Below are positions 53,527-62,474 of a stretch of 64,000 nucleotides of DNA, piece by piece. Numbering within the stretch: position 1 is the first letter of the stretch; each line of letters begins with the position of its first letter. The notes beneath the pieces were generated by a model. That model was not told the DNA's origin. It saw nothing but the letters and a program-made list of their open reading frames with translations, and did no database searches. Position numbers and translations under genes: made by a program. Source of the stretch: Chloroflexota bacterium (GTDB lineage: Bacteria; Chloroflexota; UBA6077; CF-72); assembly GCA_016191465.1 (NCBI GenBank), contig JACPOP010000015.1:124001-188000 (forward strand). The letters run 5' to 3'.

Positions 53527-54294
53527 ATGAGTCCTGCCGACCCGACCGCTGATGCACTGCCGCGCCTATACACCGATCTGGCCGATTGGTACCACCTCCT
53601 CACGTCCCCCGAGGATGCGAGGGAGGAGGCCGCGTTCTTCCTGCAGCAGATGACCGAAGCGCTCCGAGCGACCCCCCGGTCAGTGCTGGATCTGGGCTCG
53701 GGCGGCGGGAACCTCGCCTGGCACTACAAGCGCGAGATCCCTTCGGTGACGTTGACCGACCTTTCGTCACAGATGCTGGCAGCCAGTCAGCGGGTGAATC
53801 CCGAGCTGGAGCACATCCAGGGCGACATGCGCGCGGTGCGCCTGGACCGGCTCTTCGACGCGGTGCTCGTGCACGACGCGGTGTGCTACCTGACGACCGA
53901 GGATGACCTGCGCGCTGCCATGGCAACGGCCTTCGTTCACTGCCGTCCGGGCGGTGTGGCGATCTTCGCGCCGGACAGCGTGCGGGAGAACTTCTCGGAG
54001 AGCCTCGAATCGGACGGCCACGACGAGCCAGGCCGCAAGCTGCGGTACATGATGTGGACGTGGGACCCTGATCCCTCCGACGCCACCTGCGTGGTCGATT
54101 TCTCGTACCTGCTGCACGAGGAGGGGCGGCCGATGTGCACCATCTATGACCGACACGTCGAGGGCCTGTTCAGCCGTGAGACCTGGCTGCGTCTGCTGGA
54201 AGGCGTCGGCTTCGGTCCCACCACGGTCGTGCCCCTGATTCACTCGGACGTTGAGCCCGGGACTGTGGAGCTCTTTGTTGCCCTGAAGGCATGA
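53527..54294 (+). CDS. class I SAM-dependent methyltransferase
   Basis: 255 aa. SAM motif I SVLDLGSGGGNLAWHYK (about residues 56-72), acidic loop LTDLSSQML, motif for adenine contact IQGDMRAVRLDRLFDAVLVHDAVCYL, and a C-terminal antiparallel sheet (GVGFGPTTVVPL). Small-molecule methyltransferase; substrate unknown. It stands alone between UvrA2 and modA; a drug or secondary-metabolite role would fit the neighbour but is speculation. Confidence 0.87.
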   Translation: MSPADPTADALPRLYTDLADWYHLLTSPEDAREEAAFFLQQMTEALRATPRSVLDLGSGGGNLAWHYKREIPSVTLTDLSSQMLAASQRVNPELEHIQGDMRAVRLDRLFDAVLVHDAVCYLTTEDDLRAAMATAFVHCRPGGVAIFAPDSVRENFSESLESDGHDEPGRKLRYMMWTWDPDPSDATCVVDFSYLLHEEGRPMCTIYDRHVEGLFSRETWLRLLEGVGFGPTTVVPLIHSDVEPGTVELFVALKA

Positions 54295-54498
54295 CCGTAG
54301 GAGCGCAGGATACGTTCGTTCACGCTCCGAAGGCCGCTTCGCGAGTGGCTCGCTTCGACAACGCCGAGCCGCGGCAACGCAGGGCGCGCGTGGCCGCGGC
54401 ATCGCTTGGCTGCTTCGATGCCGACGCCCGGCCAGCACCATGGCCACGGATTATCGGCGGCTTGGAACTGCCCGCCGTGGCCTACGCTTGTGGGAGTG

Positions 54499-55350
54499 AT
54501 GCCTCAGGCGATGCCGCGGACAGGTGTAGCCGCCAAGGCCCTCGCGCTGGCGGGCATCGTGCTGACGGCGCTGTTCGCCGGAGCGTGCTCCCGGCCCGTG
54601 CCTCCGGACCCCCGCGCGGAGGCAGGTCGAGTGACCGTGAGCGGCGAGATCACAGTCTTCGCGGCGTCCTCGCTGACCGAAGCCTTCAGGGAAATTGGCG
54701 CGGGATTCGAAGCCGCGAACCCGGGGACACGCCTGAACCTCAACTTCGGTGGCTCCAGTACGCTCCGGGCTCAGCTCGAGCAAGGGGCTCGCGCGGATGT
54801 CTTCGCCAGCGCGGACGAGGTGCAAATGAGCCTCGCCGTGAAGGCGGGGGTCACAGCGAGCGACCCAGCCGTGTTCGCGCGCAATCGCCTGGTGATCGTG
54901 ACGCCCAGGGGCAATCCGAGGCAGATCGCCAGCCTCGAGGACCTTGGCCGGCCGGGTGTCAAGCTCCTGCTGACCGCGCCAGGCGTGCCCATCGGGCAGT
55001 ACACGCTGGACCTGTTCGACCGAGCTGCCCGGGCGCCGGGCTTCGGGACGGACTTCCGAGCGCGCGCTGAGGCGAACGTGGTCTCGCGCGAAGAGAACGT
55101 GCGCCAGCTCGTGGCGAAAGTGCAGCTCGGTGAGGCGGATGCAGGTGTGTGCTACGCCACCGATGTCACGCCGAGCGTGCGGGACCAGCTCACGGTCATC
55201 CAGATCCCGGACGGGCTGCAGGTGTCCAGCGCGTACCCGCTGGCACCTACGAGGGGCTCCAACCCGGTCGGGGGGCAGGCATTTGCTGCCTACGTGCTGT
55301 CGCCGGCGGGCCAGGCTGTGCTCCAGCGGTGGGGGTTCCTGCCGCCGTGA
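54499..55350 (+). CDS. modA: molybdate ABC transporter substrate-binding lipoprotein
   Basis: 283 aa. Signal peptide with lipobox LFAGAC, then ModA signatures: ITVFAASSLTEAFREIGAGFEAANPG, NFGGSSTLRAQLEQGARADVFASADE, ARNRLVIVTPRGNP, VGEADAGVCYATD-like segment (LGEADAGVCYATDV). ATG 54499 follows GGGAG closely; ATG 54511 is an alternative start. TACGCT 10 bases before it could be a -10 for a short-leader mRNA. Overlaps modB by 4 bases. Confidence 0.9.
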   Translation: MPQAMPRTGVAAKALALAGIVLTALFAGACSRPVPPDPRAEAGRVTVSGEITVFAASSLTEAFREIGAGFEAANPGTRLNLNFGGSSTLRAQLEQGARADVFASADEVQMSLAVKAGVTASDPAVFARNRLVIVTPRGNPRQIASLEDLGRPGVKLLLTAPGVPIGQYTLDLFDRAARAPGFGTDFRARAEANVVSREENVRQLVAKVQLGEADAGVCYATDVTPSVRDQLTVIQIPDGLQVSSAYPLAPTRGSNPVGGQAFAAYVLSPAGQAVLQRWGFLPP

Positions 55351-56192
55351 GGCCAGACGTGGCGAGCGGCCCCGCTCCGCTGAACCGCGCTCGCACCACC
55401 CGAATTCCGTGGTGGGCGTCAGCGCCGAGCACGCTGCTGGTCGTGTTCCTGATCCTGCCGCTCGCGGGGCTGCTGCTCCGAGCGGCCAACCTCGATGCAA
55501 TGGTGCGCGCCCTCGGGAGGCCGGTCGTGCTCGATGCGCTTCGATTGAGCCTGCTGACAACCCTCGCCGTGCTCGTCCTGTCGGTCGTGCTGGGATCGCC
55601 GTTGGCGCTGCTCCTGGCGCGTTCCCGGGGGCCACTGGCGACCGCGGTCGACACGCTGGTGGACCTGCCGATCGTCCTCCCGCCAGCCGTGGCCGGCATT
55701 GCCCTGTTGCTAACGCTGGGACGAAGAGGCGTCCTCGGAGGCGTGCTGAGCGTATTCGGCGTGGAGATTCCCTTTACGACCGGCGCGGTGGTGCTGGCCG
55801 AGTTGTTCGTGGCGGCCCCGTTCTACGTGCGGGCGGCCCGGTCCGGGTTCCTCGCCGTCCCCGCCGAGGTTGAGGATGCGGCTCGGGTTGACGGAGCCAG
55901 CCCCTGGCAGGTCTTTCGCGCCGTGTCCGTACCGCTCGCGGCGCCCTCGCTCCTCGGCGGGGCGGTCCTGTGCTGGGCGCGGGCGCTGGGCGAGTTCGGC
56001 GCCACGATCATGTTCGCGGGCTCGTTCCAGGGCCGCACCCAGACGATGCCGCTGGCGATCTACGCCGCCCTGGAAAGCGACCTGGACGCGGCCGTCGCGA
56101 CGTCCGTCCTGCTGCTCCTGGCCGCACTCGCGGTCCTATTGTTCCTGCGGTTCGTGACGCGTGGCGCCACGACTCCGCTGCACCGAAGTTGA
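55347..56192 (+). CDS. modB: molybdate ABC transporter permease
   Basis: 281 aa inner-membrane protein from GTG 55347 (GTGA overlap with modA). About five to six hydrophobic spans, beginning with STLLVVFLILPLAGLLL. The ModB/CysU-type EAA loop [29 protein letters not shown] contacts the ATPase, and ARALGEFGATIMFAG is typical for ModB. No modC ATPase follows; it must be encoded elsewhere or shared with another transporter. Confidence 0.9.
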   Translation: MRPDVASGPAPLNRARTTRIPWWASAPSTLLVVFLILPLAGLLLRAANLDAMVRALGRPVVLDALRLSLLTTLAVLVLSVVLGSPLALLLARSRGPLATAVDTLVDLPIVLPPAVAGIALLLTLGRRGVLGGVLSVFGVEIPFTTGAVVLAELFVAAPFYVRAARSGFLAVPAEVEDAARVDGASPWQVFRAVSVPLAAPSLLGGAVLCWARALGEFGATIMFAGSFQGRTQTMPLAIYAALESDLDAAVATSVLLLLAALAVLLFLRFVTRGATTPLHRS

Positions 56193-56492
56193 TCGGGAGC
56201 GGTGCGTGCCAGCCAAGCGAAGGTGCGCCATCTGAGTATTGCCGGGTTGCGATACTGAGGTGCGCGAAGCCTCCGCCTCGTCGCATTTCCGCAGCTCCAT
56301 GGTGGCGGAGCACAACCTTGGACGAGTCACCGAAGCCCGGGCCATTCCGTTTCAGGCGTATTCCGACTTACGCGACAGACGGACACGTGGTACCGGAGGT
56401 TCGGCGGCTTACCGGCAAGCGCATGAAGAAGCGTCCGTCCTAGCGTCCCGTGCATCGCCGAGGTGCTGGTGGTGGACTGATCCGGAAGCTCA
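56193..56492. other. 300-base gap after modB
   Basis: No modC and no remnant of it is visible. A partial inverted repeat around 56223-56265 (gcgccatctgagtat...atactgaggtgcgc) could end the mod transcript. The short plus-strand frames here have no recognisable content. Confidence 0.45.
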
Positions 56493-57164
56493 ATGGGCGG
56501 TGAGCACCTGGGTAGCATAATGGGAATGACAACCCCGGAAATCGACTGGCACATCAATAAGCCTGATTTGATCGTGGCCGGGGTCGGCTGGGACAGGCTG
56601 CTGCAAGCGTTACGGGAAACGAGCGGGGAAGCCTTCGAGGTCCTCGGACCAGCCCTTCCGGGAGCCTGGTGGGAATGGCTGTACTCCGAGAAGGAGGGAG
56701 ATGCATGGCCCGTGCTCGCCGGCGAGTACCGAGGTCAGGCCTACGTGCTGGCCGACGGCATCGGTCCCGCCATGGCGGCGGATCGGGTTCCGCTGCTGGC
56801 GGCGCACCTCGATACAACCGTGGTGGGCTACACGTACGATGACACCAGTGCTTCTTGCACGCTGGTGGTTGCCCGTGAGTCCGAGCTGGTGCGCTTCGCA
56901 CTGAACTCCATGTGGGGGGACCACGAAGAAGGGGAGGCACTCGCTGGGGAAAACGAGAGCACCGATTTGCTGCTACGCCATCTGGGCTTCGATCCCGGCC
57001 TCTGGCTCGCCCACGGATCCACCCTGCGGCTGCACTGGGGCCCCCTCGACCCCGAAGCGGAGCCAAACGCGCACCACCGCCTGTACTTTGGCCCGCTGCG
57101 GATGCGAGTCGATCACATCGAGCAAGCCGCGCTTGCCGAGTTCGAGGACGAGGACGAACCGTAA
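56493..57164 (+). CDS. acidic protein of unknown function
   Basis: 223 aa as tracked; ATG 56520 or 56526 are equally possible starts. Trp- and Asp/Glu-rich, no signal peptide or membrane span. Blocks such as LPGAWWEWLYSEKEGDAW, YTYDDTSASCTLVVARESEL and an acidic C-terminus (EFEDEDEP) look like a soluble alpha/beta protein. I do not recognise a family. CATAAT just before 56520 could be a -10 element. Confidence 0.6.
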   Translation: MGGEHLGSIMGMTTPEIDWHINKPDLIVAGVGWDRLLQALRETSGEAFEVLGPALPGAWWEWLYSEKEGDAWPVLAGEYRGQAYVLADGIGPAMAADRVPLLAAHLDTTVVGYTYDDTSASCTLVVARESELVRFALNSMWGDHEEGEALAGENESTDLLLRHLGFDPGLWLAHGSTLRLHWGPLDPEAEPNAHHRLYFGPLRMRVDHIEQAALAEFEDEDEP

Positions 57165-57217
57165 CCAGGGCCCACCGAGGGCGACGCCGACCCGGTCCAA
57201 TCAGCCACGCACCTTCG

Positions 57218-57242
57218 AACTGACAACTGACAACTGACAACT
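57218..57242. repeat. AACTGAC tandem repeat
   Basis: Three and a half copies of the 7-mer AACTGAC end 3 bases before the stop codon of the minus-strand acyl-CoA dehydrogenase. The position at a gene border resembles the AAGTTCC repeats at 39842 and 46274. Confidence 0.9.
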
Positions 57243-57244
57243 CG

Positions 57245-58447
57245 TCACACCTCCAGGCCCATGCGGCGGGCGATCACGAGGCGCAGGATTTCGCTGGTGC
57301 CTTCGCCGATCGTGAGGATCTTGGCATCTCGATAGAAGCGCGGGATGGGCGAGTCCTCCATGTAGCCGTAGCCACCGTGGACCTGCATGGCCGTGTTGGC
57401 GGCTTGCACGGCAAGCTCGCTGGCGAAGAGTTTCGCCGCGGCGGCCTCTCGTGTGTGGGGTTTGCCGGCATCGCGGAGGCGCGCGGCGCCGTGGACGAGA
57501 GCGCGCGCCGCGTCGACCTGGACCTGGAGGTCTGCTAACTGGAACGCGATGGCCTGGTAGGTGGCGATGGGCCGCCCGAAGGCCGTCCGCTGGCGCGCCC
57601 AGGCCACTGAATGATCGAGGCAGCCCTGGGCAAGGCCAACTGAGAGCGCGCCAACGCCCACCCGGCCTCCGTCGAGCGTGGCCAGGAACTGGCGCGCGCC
57701 CGCCCCGCGCTCGCCGAGCGTGTTGGCCAGCGGCACGCGGCACTCGTTGAACGTCAGCTCCCGCGTGTCCGAGGCATGCCAGCCCATCTTGCGGTACGGA
57801 GCTTGGGGCATGAAGCCCAGCGTGCCGCTGGGCACGACAATGTTCGTGATCTCGCGCCGGCCATCCGGCCGCGTGCCGGTGGCGCACATGACGATCGTGA
57901 GCAGGCTGATCGGGGTGCCGGCGTTCGTGATATACGCCTTGGTGCCGTCAATCACCCAGGCATCGCCCTCGTCGCGGGCGCTGGTCTGGATGCCCTGCAC
58001 GTCCGAGCCGGCGCCCGGCTCGGTACTGGCGAAGGCGCCGAGCGCCTCGCCGCGGGCCAGCGGCACCAGCCAGCGCTGCTTCTGCTCCTCCGTGCCGAAC
58101 TGGAGCAGCGGCCAGCCGGCCAACGACGTGCTCGCCGCCACCGTGATGGCTACCGACGAATCGACCCGCGCGAGCTCCTCGATGGCAAGGGCCATGGCGA
58201 GCGAGCCGGCGCCCACGCCCCCGTACTGCTCGGGAAACGGCAGCCCCATCACGCCGAGCGCGCCGAGCTTCCTCACGGCGTCCAGGGGAAACGTGCCGTC
58301 GCGGTCCCAGGCGGCGGCATGGGGTGCCACTTCGCTCTCGGCGAACTCGCGGACCGTCGTGCGGAGGGCACGTTGCTCGTCGGTTAGCTCGAAGTCCACG
58401 TCCAGTCCCTGAAGCCTCTCGTCGCCAGTGTAGGGCGGCCGCGTCAC
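57245..58447 (-). CDS. acyl-CoA dehydrogenase
   Basis: 400 aa, canonical fold: FELTDEQRALRTTVREFAESEVAP, VMGLPFPEQYGGVGAGS, FASTEPGAGSDVQGIQT, GTKAYITNAGTPISLL, RTAFGRPIATYQAIAFQLADLQVQ, and GGYGYMEDSPIPRFYRDAKILTIGEGTSEI with the catalytic Glu in GEGTSE. Short-chain or branched acyl-CoA substrate likely. Stands alone, divergent from rodZ with 114 bases between starts. Confidence 0.94.
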   Translation of the reverse strand: MTRPPYTGDERLQGLDVDFELTDEQRALRTTVREFAESEVAPHAAAWDRDGTFPLDAVRKLGALGVMGLPFPEQYGGVGAGSLAMALAIEELARVDSSVAITVAASTSLAGWPLLQFGTEEQKQRWLVPLARGEALGAFASTEPGAGSDVQGIQTSARDEGDAWVIDGTKAYITNAGTPISLLTIVMCATGTRPDGRREITNIVVPSGTLGFMPQAPYRKMGWHASDTRELTFNECRVPLANTLGERGAGARQFLATLDGGRVGVGALSVGLAQGCLDHSVAWARQRTAFGRPIATYQAIAFQLADLQVQVDAARALVHGAARLRDAGKPHTREAAAAKLFASELAVQAANTAMQVHGGYGYMEDSPIPRFYRDAKILTIGEGTSEILRLVIARRMGLEV

Positions 58448-58561
58448 GGCGGACCGGGGCGCGGCGCCAGAAGCCGGATTCGGTGGATCGGCTACAGTCC
58501 GGCGCGGCGGGCCGCGACCCCGCCGATTCGCAGACTAGTAGGAGCGGCCAAGAGCTACAGC

Positions 58562-59332
58562 GTGCGCACCTTGGGGGAAACGCTGCGCCAGGCGCGGCTC
58601 GACCTGGGCGTCTCTCTGGCCGAAGCCGAGGATGCGACGCGCATTCGCCGCCGCCATCTCGAGGCGCTCGAAGGCGAAGACTGGGCAAACCTGCCCCCGC
58701 CGGTCTACACGCGCGGATTCGTGCGGACATACGCCGAGTACCTGGGGCTCAACCCGGCGGTGATGGTAGACCTGTACAAGCCCATCACTCGCCAGACGCC
58801 GGTGCCCACGCTCCGCCACGCGGTCCCGCGCATCGCCATCCCGCGCGAGATTCCCGTCCGTCCGCTGGCGTATGCACTGGCGGGGCTGCTGCTGGTGGTG
58901 GCGGTGATCTACCTGTGGGGCCAATACCAGGCGGCGGCAGCGGCGCTGCGCGACCAGGAGGGTGTGGCCCGCGCCCGGACGGGAACGCCCACCGTCCCGC
59001 CGCGCGTGCCGACGCCAAATCCCATCGCGGTCGCCTCGCCGCCCCCTACCCTTACGCCAACCCCCGAGCCGAGCCCGTCGCCGACGCCCGTGGTGGATGG
59101 AATCCTCGTGGAGATCCGCGCCACCCAGCGTGTCTACGTGGAGGCATCCGCTGATGGCAAACAGATCTTTGCCGACACCCTGGAAGCGGGCACAGCTCGT
59201 CAATTGCCGCTCGCCAGCGACGTGGTGATCGTGCGGGCCAGTGTTGGCTCGGCGGTGGAAATCACGCTCAACGGCCGACGCCAGGATGTCGCCTCCTCGC
59301 AGGCGCCCACGGAGTTCACATGGCGACGCTAA
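58562..59332 (+). CDS. rodZ: RodZ-like helix-turn-helix membrane protein
   Basis: 256 aa. Cytoplasmic HTH domain (LGETLRQARLDLGVSLAEAEDATRIRRRHLEALEGEDW...YTRGFVRTYAEYLGL, residues 3-65), one membrane span (LAYALAGLLLVVAVIYLW, ~101-118), a Pro/Thr-rich extracellular linker and a C-terminal DUF4115-like beta domain (ILVEIRATQRVYVEASADGK). RodZ links MreB to the cell envelope in rods; in Chloroflexota the exact role is less clear. Overlaps rimO by 13 bases. Confidence 0.85.
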   Translation: MRTLGETLRQARLDLGVSLAEAEDATRIRRRHLEALEGEDWANLPPPVYTRGFVRTYAEYLGLNPAVMVDLYKPITRQTPVPTLRHAVPRIAIPREIPVRPLAYALAGLLLVVAVIYLWGQYQAAAAALRDQEGVARARTGTPTVPPRVPTPNPIAVASPPPTLTPTPEPSPSPTPVVDGILVEIRATQRVYVEASADGKQIFADTLEAGTARQLPLASDVVIVRASVGSAVEITLNGRRQDVASSQAPTEFTWRR

Positions 59333-60699
59333 CGACGCCCCTCGCGACAAAACCCACCCCCGCGGCGCGCCCGCGTACGTTTCACATCACCACGCTTGGC
59401 TGCTCGAAGAACACCGTGGATTCCGAGGCGATGGAGCAGTTGCTGCTGGCCTCGGGCCATCGGCGCGCGGACAACGCCGAGCAGGCAGACGTGGTGGTCG
59501 TCAACACCTGCGGGTTCATCGAGGCCGCCAAGCAGGAGTCCATCGACACGCTACTGGAGATCGGCGAGGCCAAGCGGCCGGGCCAGTCGCTGATTGCCAC
59601 GGGCTGCCTGGTGGAACGGTACTCGGCGGAGCTGGCGGCGGAGCTGCCGGTCGTCGACGCCTTCGTCGGTGCGCGCAACTGGTCGCGGCTGCCGACGATC
59701 GTGACGAAGCTGGACGAGGCGCGGGCACCTGGAAGCTCGCTGCGCCTCGTTGAGATCGCGGAGCCGGGCGAGCTGGACCTCGAGATCCTCTCGCGGCGAG
59801 CACAGGGGCCATCGGCCTACGTAAAGATCTCGGACGGCTGCGACCAGCGCTGCGCGTTCTGCGCCATCCCGCATATGAAGGGCAACCACCGCTCCAAGCC
59901 GCGTGAGCTGATCCTGCGCGAGATCGGGCAGCTCGTCGAGCAGGGCACGAAGGAGATCGTGCTCATCGGCCAGGACACGACCCGCTACGGGCACGACCTA
60001 GCCCAGAAGGACGGCCTGGCTTCGCTGCTGGAATCGATGTGCGACGAATACCCCGCGCTGCCGTGGATCCGGGTGATGTACGCCTACCCGCGCCACGTGA
60101 CCGAGCGCTTCCTGCAGGTGATGGCCGAGCGCAGGCAGGTGCTTTCGTACCTCGACATGCCGCTCCAGCACACCCACCCCTGGACGCTGGCGCGTATGCG
60201 CCGCCCCCACCGCGACGTGGACAACCTGGTTGGCTGGATGCGGGACCGCGTGCCGGGCCTGGTGCTGCGGACGACGTTCATCGTGGGCTTTCCCGGCGAG
60301 ACGGAGGAGGAGTTTGAGCACCTCGCGGAGAGCGTGCGGCGGCTGCGCTTCAGCCGCGTCGGGGCGTTCACGTACTCCGACGAAGACGGCACCGCGGCGT
60401 TTGCCATGCCCGATTCGGTGCCGCCGAAGCTGCGCGAAGCGCGCCGGCGAAAGCTGATGGCGGCCGCGAAGGACGTCACGGCGGAAGAGTCGCGCCGATT
60501 GGTCGGCGACGAGCTGGACGTGCTGATCGAGGGGCGGCCCGAGCCCGGCTCGGAGTGGTACGCCGGCCGCTCGTGGCGCGACGCCCCCGAGGTGGACGGG
60601 CTCGTGTTGGTCAAGGCCGACGACCTGCCGGTGGGCGAGATGGTCCGCGTCAAGGTCGACCGCGCCCTCACCTATGACCTGCTAGCGCGGCCCATTTGA
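59320..60699 (+). CDS. rimO: ribosomal protein S12 methylthiotransferase
   Basis: Radical-SAM enzyme that methylthiolates Asp88/89 of ribosomal protein S12; 459 aa. UPF0004 domain with FHITTLGCSKNTVDSEAMEQLL, NTCGFIEAAKQESID and ATGCLVERY (three Cys), radical-SAM motif SDGCDQRCAFCAIPHMKGNHRSK (the KG-H-RS string favours RimO), and C-terminal TRAM domain (LDVLIEG...). LGCSKN and GFI-AA-QE-ID are RimO hallmarks. Paralog of miaB at 17162. The 17-residue N-terminal extension overlaps rodZ. Confidence 0.94.
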   Translation: MATLTTPLATKPTPAARPRTFHITTLGCSKNTVDSEAMEQLLLASGHRRADNAEQADVVVVNTCGFIEAAKQESIDTLLEIGEAKRPGQSLIATGCLVERYSAELAAELPVVDAFVGARNWSRLPTIVTKLDEARAPGSSLRLVEIAEPGELDLEILSRRAQGPSAYVKISDGCDQRCAFCAIPHMKGNHRSKPRELILREIGQLVEQGTKEIVLIGQDTTRYGHDLAQKDGLASLLESMCDEYPALPWIRVMYAYPRHVTERFLQVMAERRQVLSYLDMPLQHTHPWTLARMRRPHRDVDNLVGWMRDRVPGLVLRTTFIVGFPGETEEEFEHLAESVRRLRFSRVGAFTYSDEDGTAAFAMPDSVPPKLREARRRKLMAAAKDVTAEESRRLVGDELDVLIEGRPEPGSEWYAGRSWRDAPEVDGLVLVKADDLPVGEMVRVKVDRALTYDLLARPI

Positions 60700-60847
60700 G
60701 CGCCCGAGGACCGTCGCGGATCTTTCGCCGTGGCCCGAGGGACGTGCGGGCAACGCACCGTCGCCGGGAGCCTGAGGGGGCTCCAACCGGCACGAGTCTG
60801 AGGGTCGGCAGGCCTTCCGTAGGCGCCAGCGCGAGTCGCTCTGCCAG

Positions 60848-60954
60848 CCGGGAGTCTGAGGGCTGTGCGCTCAGCGGGGTGGTGGGGCGGAGCCCCACCT
60901 TTGATCCAAAGAACCTCACCTCCCCCCACGCGCGAAAGGGAGGCCGGGGGTGGG
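60848..60954. repeat. GSKV-type dispersed repeat, copy 2
   Basis: Intergenic copy of the element found inside the mutase ORF at 45554-45665. Upstream of it the short motif gagYctgagg recurs three times between 60774 and 60862, so the full element may be longer (from about 60770). Confidence 0.85.
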
Positions 60955-61067
60955 CCGGCGGAGCCGCCCAGCTGCTGGAGCCGAGTGCCCCTCGCGTCAG
61001 CCCACCGCGGGGTTGTATCGTGAGAGTCGCGGGGAATGTGAGAGCAAGGGAAGCATCGAGAAATATC

Positions 61068-61085
61068 GAACAGATGTGCTAAAAT
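61068..61085 (+). promoter_or_regulatory. recA promoter with SOS-like box
   Basis: GAACagatGTGC (61068-61079) abuts the -10 TAAAAT (61080-61085). It matches the LexA core GAAC-N4-GTTC at 7 of 8 positions and shares the GTGC half with the uvrA box. No clear -35 is seen. Confidence 0.65.
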
Positions 61086-61190
61086 GGAGCCTGTCGTGCG
61101 GCGCTCCCGCTGCACTGGCGGCGCCGATCCTTCTACCTTTTGATCGCGTCCGATCGCGCCGGGGCAGGGTCCTACAAGGAGACATGCGAA

Positions 61191-62261
61191 GTGGCTGGAG
61201 CCGACAAGAGCAAGGCGATCGACATCGTCGTCATGAACATCGAGAAGCAGTTCGGGAAGGGCGCCATCATGAAGCTGGGCGAGGCCCAGCAGCGGATGGC
61301 GGTGGACATCATCCCGACCGGGTCTATCAACCTGGACATCGCGCTGGGTGTGGGGGGCGTCCCGCGTGGGCGGGTCACCGAAATTTTCGGCCCCGAGTCT
61401 TCGGGGAAGACGACGATCGTCCAGCACATCATTGCCGAGGCTCAGAAGACTGGCGGCGTGTGCGCCATCATCGACGCCGAGCACGCACTCGATCCGGAGT
61501 ACGCCAAGAAGTGCGGCGTGGACGTGGAGAACCTGTTCATCTCGCAGCCGGATTCAGGTGAGCAGGCGCTCGAGATTGCCGAGGCCCTGGTGCGGTCCGC
61601 CGCGTTCGACGTGGTGGCCGTGGACTCGGTGGCCGCGCTCGTACCGCGGGCCGAGCTCGAAGGCGAGATGGGCGACAGCCACGTCGGCCTCCAGGCCCGG
61701 CTCATGTCGCAGGCGCTTCGGAAGCTCACCGGCGTGGTGAGCCGCAGCCACACCTCGCTCATCTTCACCAACCAGTTGCGGGAGAAGGTCGGCGTGATGT
61801 TCGGCAGCCCCGAGACAACGCCAGGCGGCCGGGCGCTCAAGTTCTACTGCTCGGTCCGTCTTGACGTCCGCCGCATCGACTCGGTGAAGCAGGGCACGGA
61901 AATCGTGGGCAGCCGGGTCAAGGTGAAGGTTGTCAAGAACAAGGTGGCGGCCCCGTTCCGCCTCGCGGAGTTCGACATCCTCTACAACGAGGGCATCTCC
62001 AAGGAGGGTGGCCTGCTCGACCTGGGGGTGGAGCTGGGCTTCATCAAGAAGGCCGGCGCCTTCTTTTCGTACGGCGAGCAGCGCATCGGCCAGGGCCGAG
62101 AGAACGCCCGCGAATACCTGAAGAAGAACCCGCAGATGACGCAGGAAATCGAGGCGCAGGTCCGAAGGCAGATGCTGGCGGGTCCAAGCAAGATCGAGAT
62201 GCCCGAGCCGAATGGGCAGGTAGAGCTCGAAGGCGTCGAGGACCTCGCGCCCAGCTTCTAG
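61191..62261 (+). CDS. recA: recombinase RecA
   Basis: DNA strand exchange and SOS activator; 356 aa from GTG 61191 with AAGGAGA 7 bases upstream. Walker [29 protein letters not shown]-like [22 protein letters not shown] (loop L1 region), [40 protein letters not shown] (loop L2), complete C-terminal domain. The longer track start is rejected. The stop codon overlaps the left end of the MITE-like element. Confidence 0.98.
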   Translation: MAGADKSKAIDIVVMNIEKQFGKGAIMKLGEAQQRMAVDIIPTGSINLDIALGVGGVPRGRVTEIFGPESSGKTTIVQHIIAEAQKTGGVCAIIDAEHALDPEYAKKCGVDVENLFISQPDSGEQALEIAEALVRSAAFDVVAVDSVAALVPRAELEGEMGDSHVGLQARLMSQALRKLTGVVSRSHTSLIFTNQLREKVGVMFGSPETTPGGRALKFYCSVRLDVRRIDSVKQGTEIVGSRVKVKVVKNKVAAPFRLAEFDILYNEGISKEGGLLDLGVELGFIKKAGAFFSYGEQRIGQGRENAREYLKKNPQMTQEIEAQVRRQMLAGPSKIEMPEPNGQVELEGVEDLAPSF

Positions 62262-62425
62262 TGGGTCGTTTGGCACGCTGTGCAGCATTCCCGGGGTACC
62301 CACCCCCTCGCCCCCTCCCGTGCGCGGAAGGGGGAAGTGTTCTTTCCCGGAGGGGGCGCGCCGCGCCCCCTCCGACTCCCTGCGCTCCGGTGGAATAGCC
62401 CAATGCAAGGCGAACGACCCACTAG
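62258..62425. repeat. MITE-like element, copy 2
   Basis: 168 bases between recA and recX. Left end CTAGTGGGTCGTTTGGC, right end GGCGAACGACCCACTAG, i.e. inverted ends with CTAG on both sides (possible target duplication), and an internal palindrome ggggcgcgccgcgcccc. Homologous to 38021-38174. The left end forms the recA stop codon. Confidence 0.82.
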
Positions 62426-62474
62426 CTGGTCCGCCGGGCGTGCCACTGGCACGCCCGGCGGAGCCTGACCGCGT

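Larger units (their letters stand above)
60700..61190. other. 491-base region between rimO and recA
   Basis: Holds the dispersed repeat (60848-60954) and the recA promoter with its SOS-like box (61068-61085). No gene is credible; the minus-strand frame 60668-60919 is the translated repeat. The recA leader of ~105 bases could fold (ggcgct...ggcgcc) but matches no known riboswitch. Confidence 0.6.

Noticed and set aside
60668-60919. Minus-strand ORF of 83 codons starting in the rimO-recA gap
   Set aside because: It is the translation of the dispersed repeat and rimO antisense; kept only as repeat evidence.
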